From Thereva unica (taxonomy: Eukaryota > Arthropoda > Insecta > Diptera > Therevidae), in contig OX465285.1 in the NCBI GenBank assembly GCA_949987705.1, positions 92,451,975-92,515,974 on the forward strand: a DNA stretch of 64,000 bases. The letters run 5' to 3'. Positions 48,696-59,211 of this stretch are shown here, one piece after another; the first letter of the stretch is position 1; each line of letters starts with the position of its first letter. A program made the translations under genes and the position numbers. The notes beneath the pieces were generated by a model. That model was not told the DNA's origin. It made no database searches and saw nothing but the letters and a program-made list of their open reading frames with translations.

Positions 48696-48990
48696 TCAAA
48701 GTGTTTAGAAATAAAATACTCTAGTGTGTTTTCCTACACTGTAAAATGTTTGATGATAGAAATTACTTTTTGACGCCGAAGATGGGGTTAACGCACAAAA
48801 ACTAATCACTATTCTTCAACTCTTAAAATGTTTTACAGAAACTGAACCCTTAAGGCGTTTACTTAAAAATATTAAGCTACATTAAAACGACGCAAGTGTT
48901 TTATAATAAAACACTTTTTCATACCTTATACATTTGGGAAAATAAACACTTTGTGATAATAAACACTTTTAAAGAAATAAACATTTTAAA
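48696..48990. repeat. Cluster of AAAGTGTTT / AAACACTTT motifs
   Basis: AAAGTGTTTA (about 48699) faces TAAACACTTT at about 48945 and 48962. A perfect palindrome with 11-bp arms (AAGTGTTTTAT and its complement) lies at about 48893-48915. The pattern suggests the end repeats of a small AT-rich MITE or repeated insertion of its ends. Confidence 0.4.
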
Positions 48991-49078
48991 AGTTTTGTGA
49001 CGTTTATTCATGCCTTTACTAAAAGAAGTTACGTAAATTATGAATTATGATTAAGCAGTTATGTTGATAGAGTCAAAG

Positions 49079-49172
49079 TCTGCCATTTAGGATACTCAAT
49101 AGACCTAACCTTGTTTGACCACGAAGGTCAAGCAGCTTTGGACGTGGTTAATACTTAGTAAGGCATCGCTTT
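49079..49172 (+). repeat. 5S rRNA-like sequence, copy 3
   Basis: CTCAATAGACCTAACCTT (about 49094-49111) leads to GAAGGTCAAGCAGCTTTGGA and CGTGGTTAATACTTAGTAA. The spacing follows 5S rRNA. GTCAAGCAGC and the TCAATAGACC segment are shared with copies 2 and 5. The 3' part is more degraded than in the other copies. Confidence 0.6.
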
Positions 49173-49753
49173 GAACGAAAATAGGCAAATTGCAAACGTG
49201 TCAAAGTTCGTCAAAGTTCGTTGGTTCTAAAACCACTTAATGTCTGTCAAAGACTGATTTCTGACTACCAAAACGCCATCACACCCAATATTACGGGCCT
49301 ATTCGCCTGGTTTAGTTCTCTCTAACTTTCAGGCCCGCCACAATGAGGGACAACTGGTACAAATTGTCCGGGACTCCAAGCCAGAGGGTCCCCAGAATAG
49401 ATTGAAACCCAAAAAGTAAAAACCGCAAATTGCTGCGTAGTAGGTTTTTAGGAAAAGGGAAAATTTTCCAAACGGGAAATAGAGTGCTGCTAGAAGGCTC
49501 AATGCTAGAAGGCTCCTTAACAACTTAGGCGCTCCTCTTCCCACCCTAGATGTATATCTTTTTTCCGAGAAGGCGAGCAATCCTTTTACTGTTGATTTCT
49601 TTAGAAGCGTTTTTAAAGCAGTCACAAAAGTAGAAACAACTTTCTAACCCTCCAATTTATGTTATAGCTACTGGATTTTCGAAAAGCTTTGTATTTTTAT
49701 TCGCCTTTTGTAATTTCCTTTTCTTTTTTCTTAACGCGGGTGTCGACAGTAGA

Positions 49754-49852
49754 CTAAGTGGTCCCCCAACTAAGTACCGACCACTTCCAATATGCTGATT
49801 GACCACCCCAACGAATGAGAACTGCCCTATGTTTGTCGTCCCATACTATTCC
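49754..49852 (-). repeat. 5S rRNA-like sequence, copy 4
   Basis: The minus strand reads from GGAATAGTATGGGACGAC through GGGCAGTTCTCATTCG and GTCAATCAGC to GGTACTTAGTTGGGGGACC. The GAGAACTG string on the plus strand corresponds to the conserved CGGTTCTC of 5S. It forms an inverted pair with copy 5, with both 3' ends pointing outward. Confidence 0.6.
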
Positions 49853-50271
49853 TTAAATCTCCAATATTTCTTCGGTAGGATCATATTAGCAGCGCTCCTT
49901 TTATTAGCTCTTCGAATTTTTCCTGCTGGAATTGCTTCTGGATTGATTCTGCCAAAAGAACGATAAGTTTTGAGCCTCAGAGCTAAGCACAAGGGCCTGT
50001 CTACATAAGATCTGTTACAACTGGTTTGAAGAAGGTTATGAAGGCCATTTTAAAAACCACCACCAACCACTATTTCGAAGACTAGCATAAGAAATAGCTG
50101 AAAAAAGTTTCTTTCGATCGAGAATTTCTGAAGCTTTCTGCAAAATTGGAGCGTTAAGAAATTGTGTAAAGCCGACTCTACACGATGCTATTAGCACCCT
50201 CCAATGTTAGGACTCGAACTACGATTGTCTAATGTTAAGTGTCCAAGAAAAGATGAAAAAAGGAATAATCT

Positions 50272-50380
50272 TGATGACCATAAAGGAAGACATTAGCAAA
50301 TTCAATAGACCGGTTTTCGGTCTATTGCGAAAGTCAAGCAGCATTGAAAGGGCTTAGTACTTAGTTGGGGGACCGCTTAA
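50272..50380 (+). repeat. 5S rRNA-like sequence, copy 5
   Basis: GATGACCATAAAGGAAGACA starts the match to the 5S 5' region. Then come TTCAATAGACCGGTTTTCGG, GCGAAAGTCAAGCAGCATTG and TTAGTACTTAGTTGGGGGAC, ending with CGCTT. It aligns with copy 2 along its whole length, including the TCAATAGACC segment that normal 5S lacks. Confidence 0.7.
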
Positions 50381-53300
50381 AAATATTAACCAACTAAGCT
50401 TAAAAGTCTTTTTCACTATCCTACAATAGCGAGGAGGAGAAATTCGTTATTTGACGCTGCAGTTTTAGCGATAAATCACTAATGAAACTGTTCAACTACA
50501 AATTCCTTTTCCGGGTCTGGTCGACATATCTCAGGTATACGGGTTACAGGATTGTTTTACAAGCCCAGGTGGCATCTATGGCTCTTTTGGACCCGATATA
50601 TCATTCTAAGTAATAGAAGGAAGAAAAATAGGAGAGCGGATACTTTTATAGGACAAAGCTGAAATTACTAGCGTATCTTTGCAATCAATGGAAATACGAA
50701 AAAACGTTCTATATTCAAATCAAACCCAAAGAATGAAGATACATTACCAATTGATGGTTTCCAAAGCTTCTAATGATTACCCCCTCTCTGAAAAAAGCCA
50801 AAGCCCACGAAAACGAAAACTAATCCTTTTATCCACATTAAAAACCAATCAGTCCTGTCCTATTCAACTTTTAATGTATGTTCGCATTCGCATTTGAGTA
50901 AAATAAAACCCCCGGAATAAAGGTTTTTACTTGAAAACCAAAAACATCACATCCACGTCCCAAAAATACCAGTCGGAAAACATCCTTTGAAAACTCATTT
51001 GGAATTTCTAGAAATTAATTACAGAACTTGGAATCATTTGTTGAACAGGCAAGACAGAGCGAGATGGATATACTCATACCAGATAGATAGAAAAAAAATT
51101 CTGTGTTTTTCTCTACAGAAAACCCTACACAGGAAACCCTCGGACAATGGTCATTTCATGATGGTAGAATATTTATGCTTCACGTTCAGTTTCTGTGTTT
51201 GGAAAAAAGACATTAAAATGTCATTAAGACTTTTGTGTGACCAATGCATGAAGTTTGCTATTTGCTAGCTACATACCTACCACCACTGCCCGGATGGATG
51301 TAGTAGAGTTCTACGAGTTCTGTAGTAGGAATGGTAATTGTATATTCAACTAAAGTGCCTTACATTATGCCAGTTAAGTTTTTTTTTAAATAAGTATCAT
51401 TTTCACTCGTTTTTTCGCTGTAAAGGATACGCCCAGTGAACGTGCTCCTTGCAAGTTAGACATTTATTATAGAACGTAGATTGTGCCACCCAGTCTCTGG
51501 CAAATCACATCGCTCATGCTTCACAGGATTCGAAAGTGATATGAAAGAAGGCGCTTTATGTCCCTAATAAGGTTCCACCGAAGGACGTGAGTTGATCATC
51601 AATTCACACCTGCACTTGAAGCTCTTACTAGAGAAGTGTAGATTTAGTGTACAGGGTGTGCGAAAATCCTCGACAGTGTCTCTCTCCCCTCGCTGCCTCC
51701 CTACCGATGAAATATTCGCATTCCGCCCCGTAAGTCTCTGGCTGAATGAGAAAGTGATACTGGATATTAAATTTCAGGGCAGAGTCGACCACAGCATAAA
51801 TCTTCCCTTAATATCTACTACCCTGCAAAAGGGCACCAACAAAAAAAAAATACACACAGGAAGATCCAACGAATAAACGAAATACCTTATCCATGACAGT
51901 GTGGTCGTACGAAATGGATTCGTCTGTATGGGTCTCATATATCAAAAAAAAAAAAACTCCACGCTTGCTTTTACTTTTCGGTGGGTGGGCAGGGGGAGAG
52001 CTCTTAAGGGAGCCCGATAGAGAGTCCTGTGGGGATTTATATATTTGGTATTTCGCGGAACACTTTGGAAGTCGAATGGGAACCTATAAAAGTCCTTTCC
52101 CTTATCATGGGGCCAAATAACTACAACGAGAGTGAGAGGATCCTGAAGATATAAACAAATGCCATCAACATTCCAAAACCCTGAAATATGGTTCTCGTTT
52201 AGAAGGACAGAGAGGCATGGGGGGAAGGTAAGGACAACAGAATACCCTCTCCGCATACAGGTCCTTGGATTATTATGGATGGGAGAGGCTTTTTCACCAA
52301 AAATTCCTTTTTATCTTTTGGGAATGGTGTAGGTAATAAAAATAATTTTTATTGATTTAGCCGCGGGCGTCTACCATCACTTACAGAACATAGAACAGAC
52401 ACAACATACCCGAAAATATATAGAGCGAGAGAGAGAGAGAGAAAGACAGTGAAGGATCCTTGTTAAAAACTCTCCTGGGTATTTTTCTAGGGCAAAACTT
52501 CTTATCACCGACAGCCATTTGTGCAAAAAGTTTTGCGGCATTTGTTCCTTCTTCAAATTCGGGGTGCACTTTTTTCACAACTTTCGTATAACCTTTGTTT
52601 TATCGGTGGAGGGGGACACGAATCAAAGTTTCTTTTTATTTATTTTGAAAATACGCAGGAGATCAACAAAATTCCTTCCCCCAATTTTATTATGGCAAAT
52701 ACTTCTTAAGGATTTATGGAAAAAATCAAATAAAAAATAAAATAAAATATTTCTTGGTTAACCACCGGAAATGCACACATACCTACTAAATATGACAGGG
52801 TCATACTGTTCTGGAAATGAAATTTTTATATATAGGAATTTTTTCCAGGGTGAAACCCCCCAAAAAAAAACCCCGGAACTACAAAACCCATCAAAAAATC
52901 ATACGGGCTACTTTAGGGTCTCATTAAACCGGTTTACGTCGCTGCCGTGATGCTGTGTGTCCGCGAGATGGCGCGGTGAGACTGCAATTAAACGCGAAAA
53001 CGATGAAAGTTGGACGGTAAAAAAATAATTACAATTTTTGCCTAGGCCCAGAGTTATTCTATATATCAGCAACAAATTATTCGTCGTAAAAAATGCGTGT
53101 GTAATAAACATGATCGTTACTGGCTGTAAAAATGCCCACAAAATCTACGTCTGCGATTCCCGGCATAAAGAGAAATGATTTTATTTTTTTTATTTTTGTT
53201 TTATTTCGTGAATAATGTGAAATTATTTTCAAATATGTTGGTGGAGGTAAATTTGCGCAATGTTTTATTTAAATTTGAATATTTTATGACATTTTGGAGA

Positions 53301-53500
53301 TTAATGGATGCTTTCGGAAAAGCTGTTTGAAGCTTGAGGAGAATCTTGTTGTCAAGAGGATTGTACCGATTTTGGATGGGCGTCGATAAGGAGGTGTAGA
53401 AGCACTCCAAAGGAAATATCGGAAACGGTATACAAAAATTACAATGCATCACATCAGATGGAATACCTTGAGAAGTACCATATATTTGATGTACTGATCA
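50381..53500. other. Unassigned spacer with GA microsatellite
   Basis: No gene is recognised. A (GA)n tract lies at 52427-52441 and A runs at 51840-51850 and 51943-51955. Short frames on both strands carry no domain. Confidence 0.35.
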
Positions 53501-53506
53501 ACTTAG

Positions 53507-53770
53507 TACTTGGGCCTTATTCTGGACCCAAAGCTAAATTGGAGGTTCAACATAGCCTTTCTTTGAAAGTAAGCAGTCCTTAAGCAAGACAGAGAGAGAT
53601 CGCAGACCTACAGATCAGATTTGAAACCACGCATGGTGCTCTGGATCTACACAGCAGTGGTCAGACTGGTGCTGCCATGCGGCTCTGTTGTATTGTGGTC
53701 CGCTATTTCAAAAGAAGAAAACAAATACAAACTAGTCCAAGTCCAAACAATGACTATCTCGGAACTATGG
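53507..53770 (+). mobile_element. R1/LOA-like retrotransposon fragment (RT end and thumb)
   Basis: The plus strand reads YLGLILDPKLNWRFNI at 53507, matching the LGLxLDxKLxWKxNI block after the RT catalytic core. After a frameshift it gives LKPRMVLWIYTAVVRLVLPC and GSVVLWSAISK (about 53620-53710), matching MVHWIYTAVVRPILLYGSLVWW in the thumb. A run into KLVQVQTMTISELW follows, where the family has LxKVQRxAxLxITGA. It belongs to the same family as the minus-strand fragment at 54850-55500. Confidence 0.75.
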
Positions 53771-53814
53771 AGCCAAAGTATGTGATAAGTTAAAAATTAT
53801 GCGATAGCAGATTG

Positions 53815-54165
53815 CGAGTTTCCAGGACTTACGAGTAGAAATAAAAAGACCTTACAACGGGCGAACGCCGGCCACTTGGATTTTTAAGGGGCATATTATG
53901 GCCGTAGAGTTTTTAACAATAGATGAACCCAACTGCTTCAGAGTGTGTGGAAATATTTCTAAAAAGATATTTTTTAATAGCTATATACAAACAACGGGGG
54001 AATAACCCGTCGATGTGTGTTTGTGTGTACAGTTCTACAAACAACCTTCGATACACGGCAAATGGACGAAGACTATGTTTCAAATCACGGTCGGTGTTCG
54101 CCCGTTATAAGGCCATCTTTTATTTTTATTCACGATATCGCGGATTGGCAATAGAGCTAGGACTA
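53815..54165. mobile_element. Inverted-repeat unit of the GTGTTCGCCCGTTGTA family
   Basis: Positions 53885-53815, read in reverse, give GGCCGGCGTTCGCCCGTTGT followed by AAGGTC and TTTTTATTTCTACTCG. This aligns with 54088-54160 read forward (GGTCGGTGTTCGCCCGTTAT, AAGGCC, TTTTATTTTTATTCACG). The arms are about 70 bp, diverged, and face outward around about 200 bp of unrelated sequence. A lone arm is found at 12940-13010. The nature of the element is unknown. Confidence 0.5.
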
Positions 54166-54589
54166 GTCTGCTAAGATGGATTTTGAAACTCATACCAAGC
54201 GTGGAACAAATTAATCATGAGGGAGCTTGCGCAGATTCCGCCAGTGCATTGCTGATATCGGATATATCCTCATCGTTTCCGAAGCACCAATTCACCGTGC
54301 TAACAAAGAAGGCCATTTCCACTTTCTATTTTAGAGATTTACCGCCCATTAGCGGGAGATAACGCCGAACGAAAGCTTGGACCACATGATGACCGAGGAG
54401 ATATAGAAGACAGTTGATAAAACATTAGACAGGATTCACAGGACGATAAGACTGGAGAAGCCATATAGAAGGAAGTGGAAAGAGAGGATTAAACAATCGA
54501 GTTTCTTCGGCGTCGGTTTGGTGGGTTGGAGTCCTAGATAATCATTAGCGGGAGTTGGTTATAGTATCTTGTGATGTGTGGATCAGTAC

Positions 54590-54850
54590 TTTATCAACTG
54601 ATATAGCATAGTTTCAAGCATCAGCCTCTCAAGCCGATTTCGGCAGCCTAAATGTCAAAAACTACCGGCTATCATAGATGACCTTGTGCTGTTCGGAATG
54701 TTTCCAACAGTGATTAGTGAAATCATGCAAGGATGACTAAATAAAGTAAGCAGCTGAGCAGCAGGCTGCGGTCTGGCAGTCAATTTGAGAAAAACTGAGG
54801 CGATGCTTCTTACAGGAAAAACGAAAATTCTCCCCTTCGCTCTCCCTAGG
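54590..54850 (+). mobile_element. R1/LOA-like RT catalytic fragment
   Basis: LPAIIDDLVLFGMFPTVISE (from about 54665) carries the RT catalytic Asp pair (family: AYADDLVLxxxG); the Tyr-Ala before it has become Ile-Ile. After a stop, AAGCGLAVNLRKTEAMLLTG and KTKILPFALPRI (about 54760-54850) match AGCGLGVNPxKTxLVLFTxKxKIPxF. It ends abruptly where the minus-strand fragment begins. The pieces before the Asp pair are too damaged to read. Confidence 0.75.
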
Positions 54851-55500
54851 ATAATTCCAATACTTCACCCTTGTGTAGGCTCTAAGTTCAGGATCGCCAA
54901 CACTTCAGCTTGAAAGACCATAGCGAACACTGGGAGGTGCCAGGACAGTGAACTATTAGTGGTCTCTAGATAAACCCCTGCTTTGACGCCCTGTGACGTT
55001 TTGGAGCCGTCGGTGAATATTCGTACATCGAACTTTCGCAGGCCATCTCCGTTTCTCCACTCTCTTCTTGAGGGCAGTGCTCAACGGAGAAGCCCAAACA
55101 AAACGTCAATCTATGTCCGTAGTGTTTGGATTTGTAGGCCCCGGAATCGTTCAGTCTGAGGGCACTACACCGGGCTATATGTTTGATATGAAGTTTGGGG
55201 GGAGTTGGTGCAAGGGAACGTCGGGAGCTTTCGTAAGGCATATCCTCATGGCCCCTGTTGGTCCTACTGTTGGCGTTCTCTGGAACCTTTCCCAACTTTA
55301 TGACGTTGTAGATCCTGCTCAGCGCTGGCCACCATACTAGCGACCTGTACATGAGAATTGGGGGTACCACAGTTCTGTACATCCACAGGACCAACTTTGG
55401 CTTGAGACCCCATCTTTAGCCAAAAGTATTTTTACAGACGTCTTTCTTTTGAGTTTAGGATCTAGTATTAGATCCAGATATTTCAATCTGGATGATAAGC
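54850..55500 (-). mobile_element. R1/LOA-like retrotransposon, thumb to RNase H, antisense
   Basis: On the minus strand LKYLDLILDPKLKRKTSVKI (from about 55485) is followed by VLWMYRTVVPPILMYRSLVW (55391 on) and WPALSRIYNVIKLGKV. Next comes HIKHIARCSALRLNDSGAYK with a SKHYGH block, and beyond the 54966 frame a VFQAEVLAIL block (about 54915-54885), the conserved Gln-Ala-Glu of RNase H. The 142-codon frame is unusually long for this decayed region, so this copy may be relatively young. RNase H in such elements helps remove the RNA template during integration. Confidence 0.8.
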
Positions 55501-55519
55501 GCTGCCGGGGATCTGCAAG

Positions 55520-55665
55520 TGGCTTATGCTTTGGACCTTCTCATAACGTACAGGGATTCGGAAAGCCGGAGGACCTCACTCCTTGGTCTTCCTCGAGAAG
55601 GGCGAACTACCACACCAAACCATTCCAGTACCTACCACACCAAACCGACCCAGTACCTACTTTTC
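55520..55665 (+). repeat. Dispersed repeat with two 25-bp core units
   Basis: GCTTTGGACCTTCTCATAAC, AAGCCGGAGGACCTCACT and CTCGAGAAGGGCGAACTA lead to two adjacent core units (55610 and 55635: CCACACCAAACC[AG] and CCAGTACCTAC). The same order occurs at 60210-60440. It directly abuts the antisense retroelement fragment. Confidence 0.65.
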
Positions 55666-58438
55666 GTGATCTCTGTCACTGTTTTGCGATAGCGAGGCTT
55701 GAGGTATAGTTGCACTGCGAAACCTTGCCTTGCAACTTAGTGGGCCCATCCTACTGTCTTCTGTAGCTCGTCATGGATTTCTGTTCGTGTCATTTGCTGG
55801 AATTTTAATTTCTTCATTTTTGTGAGGCAAACCAAAGAAAATTGTTGTAAAATGAATCCTAAATACCTTTAGCACTGCGACAACCAATTTTGTACTATAT
55901 AATGTGTACTTAAAAAATGTTTGGCAGGAAAATCCAATATCAACTAACTCAATTGACAGGAAAAAAATTTTTTCCCAAGAGAAACTTTCCAGTAGTACAC
56001 AATCACGAATAATTTAAACCTGACACTTTTTGACTTCTTCCGCAACTACCACCGGCAATGCCTTATATCCAGTCTGACCTACTAAATATCTGAGGCTAAC
56101 GTTAACCCATTACTAAGATTAAAAGAAGCCAGAAGAAAAAAAACATAAATAAATGAAATGTAGGTTATCCAAGAACTCGCTAAGCCATTTTTCACCTTTG
56201 ACACCGCTTTAGGATCGCCATTTATTTTCCTTTTATGCATCATAATTAATGACCCTTGAAACGTTACACTCATCCCTACTCATTTTCCTGAAGGGGAGTT
56301 CTTTTACTTATTTATGTTTTTTTTTTTCGGTGTTCCTTTTTTGTTTGCCAAAAATTCCCATTAATCTTTGAACAATCTCGAACTCATCAATGAGTCGATA
56401 TATCTCTCTTTCTGTGTGTGTGCGCCTTCCCCAAATTGGCATTCACAATTCGAATTTATTTAAATATTTACCACCAGAGTGCCAGGATTCAACTTCACAA
56501 CTTTTCAGCATATCCAGGATATGGCCAGTAACGATGCTGAAGACATGCGAGAATAATATTGTGTGGAGAGGGAGAGGTCAGAAAACAGGAGGACCAACAT
56601 GGACATAATAGTAGGGTATATGTGGTGTAGAGATGCCCAAGCAATTCGATCGATCCTTATGGCATATAGTGTGATATCTGGCCTCCTCCTGCGCGCTCCA
56701 CGCTGTTCGAGCTGAAGCTCGGAATCGGTTTTTATTCCTTACATTTCGGGATCAAAGTGTTTAAGGCGATTAAGCTTCGCAGTAACCCCCAATCCTCGTA
56801 GTGCTTGAGAGAGTGTCCTGGAATCTTTAATGTGTATCTGAATGAGGTGAAAAAGGATGTAAACCAGTCACCGAACTAAACATTCGCTCCATTCCAATTT
56901 GGAATGGCTGTTTTGACCTTTTCGTATACATATATCCTTGAAAATGCTGAGAAATATTTGTGCAAGGACATTCCTCTGGGAAGAAGGACATTCAACGTGA
57001 AAAAGCAAAACTTTTCAATTTGACTTTTATGGCTGGGATATAAATTTGCTCAATGAAAATTACTGAAAAGGAATTCAGAAGCGCTTAGAAAAATATTTCA
57101 CAGGGGATTTTCTCTCTATTTCTCTCTCACCCTTTTCAGAATGTCCTTAGCACAAGGATTAAAGAAGAAAAGTCACTTTAATTTTTTTATTTTTTTTTTT
57201 GTTAAATGGCGAGAAGTGCTCAGGCAGCTCTTGTACCTTCTTTCGTTAATTTAATGGATATCGGAATCAATTTTATGTCTATGAATGCGTCGTTCCTCAA
57301 AATGGTATCTCTCTCCTCATTTGAATGGGATAAAGCCGGTGGAAAATTTTCCCGAAATGGGAAAAAAGGAAATCTTTTCACTGCTCCCCGGTTGATGTCT
57401 GGGAGGCTCTGTTCTCTTGGTCGGGCTATACATTGCTATTCCTTAGAGAGATTGAATGGCGGAACTCCCGCTTTCGTTCCTGTGCTCATTTAACGTTTTT
57501 TTTTATTCTCCTTCATCGTCCTGTAAAAGTCGGAATTTCATTAAAAGCTGTTAATACTGCGAAGTGATGATCAAATCAGGAAAAAACTTAAAATGAGGAT
57601 GAAATGAGGTTTTTTTTTTTTTTTGAAAATACGCAAAATGGATAAACACTTGAAAATTCCCGGGCTAGTAGGATACCTACCAACCAACCATCATCCATAG
57701 TAGAGTCCTGGGTCCTGTTTTCGTAATGGGATCGGATCTCTTCATTTTTATCCTTGTGTGTATATAATACGTATATTTTACTTTTTTACATCTGCGTGGC
57801 TCTAAAATATCCTTACAGAAACAGATGGAAACCAAAAGAATTTTATATCCTGCCATTTACTTCTGTTTTAATTCGAATCTGGTTTACGGCGCTGCTTTTA
57901 TATGCAAGATTTTTTTCTGAAAAGAAAAAAGGATAACATCGAAAGATATGCCGCAGAAAAGAGACAGATGATGCTATGGCGTATCCTTGTTGGTATTTTT
58001 AACGAGCGAGTTAATAGGAGCACTACTGCCGACAGTAAATTGAAAAAAATTTCAAGGAAATTTCTATAAGAGTCATTATAATGTGCAGTTGATTATTTTA
58101 TCCTTTCTATGTGTGTGTGTGTTTTGGTATCCTTATGGAATTTGCATCTTCAAGTGCTTAAAATAATTATGCTTTAGTTGCTGTACAAGTTTTAGTCACT
58201 TTTTCAGTGATATAATAACGTTTTGAATTTTAAAGGAAATTTTGCGTACATAAAAAGAGAGGATGACTATGAAGAATGTTATTTGTTGTGTCCCTGCTTT
58301 AAGACAAATATAACAGCTGGAGTTAGTTCTGATATCAACAGAACGCGACCATGAATTGGGATCAATTCTTTCTCTAGCTTGTGTTAATTCTCATATATCC
58401 AAGGGTCGGGTAACTTGTAATCCAGTTTTTGCATTAAA
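55666..58438. other. Unassigned spacer
   Basis: No gene is recognised. T/A runs lie at 56320-56332, 57185-57200 and 57608-57625. Frames at 56082-56273 and 57206-57493 have no domain. Confidence 0.35.
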
Positions 58439-58439
58439 A

Positions 58440-58525
58440 TATTCACGAGAGTTTTTTAGACCTAGACTGCCATACTAAAAGTCTAAGGTTCGATTCCCCG
58501 CAGCGACAAAGTTCTTCCCCACATC
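58440..58525 (+). repeat. Possible tRNA-like SINE 3' part
   Basis: A perfect B box GGTTCGATTCC (58490-58500) with CCCCGCAG after it follows TAGACTGCCATACTAAAAGT, which can pair as an anticodon-like arm (AGACT/AGTCT). No A box is recognisable. It may also be chance. Confidence 0.35.
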
Positions 58526-58938
58526 AATTCTTCCAGCTTGGTGATGTGGATATGATACCTATTTATACATTACTTGATATTATAATATTAAGCCAAGAAC
58601 AATAGCAACTAGCAATTGGAATAAATAAGGACAACCACAGATTGAGAGCCATTGGCCCAATGTATGGGTCACAATCACCTAATCCTGGTATAAACTCCGC
58701 CGTCATCTAGTCCCAAGCCCAGGGTGTGAAAGAAGGAGAGTGGTCGACCTGCCGAATTGACCCAAATCGAGAAACCGAAGAAACTAGGCAAAAAAACCGC
58801 AAGAAAGCGGCCCCGACAGCAGCGTATCCGTTGCGGGGACGTTTCGCTCGGACCCAAGCTAACGGATCAAAGAAGAAGAAAAATCCTGGTATAAGGATCT
58901 TCTGGGATCCTATATTTGAATCACATAATGTACTATTT

Positions 58939-59183
58939 CTGTGGTGAAAAGCAAAAACCGCTTAAGTCGACTTAAGACAAAATTGAGTTAATTATGTCAT
59001 TGAATTCTCCGTATAAGAATCCCCATCGACACAAAATTTCATTCTCTTTGGACCAATATTTAGAAAGTTATGATACATTGTTTTTTCGCTTTTCCATTAC
59101 AGATTGAATAACTTTGATTCTTAAAATCGCTCTGGTGTAAAATCATGTTTTTTGACTTAAGCGGTTTTTGCTTATCACCACAG
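58939..59183. mobile_element. 245-bp MITE with 30-bp inverted repeats
   Basis: The left end starts CTGTGGTGAAAAGCAAAAAC and continues CGCTTAAGTC (58939-58968). The right end (59154-59183) is its reverse complement with one mismatch. ATTT flanks both ends (58935-58938 and 59184-59187), a likely 4-bp target duplication. The 16-bp palindrome CTTAAGTCGACTTAAG (58961-58976) overlaps the inner edge of the left repeat. There is no coding capacity and the superfamily is unknown. The near-identical arms suggest a fairly recent insertion. Confidence 0.85.
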
Positions 59184-59211
59184 ATTTGTCTGACTTGTCT
59201 TTGGGCATGTC

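Noticed and set aside
54590..55500. Twin-primed (5'-inverted) LINE insertion
   Set aside because: In twin priming the 5' part is the inverted one relative to the 3' end and tail. Here the arrangement and missing tail do not fit.
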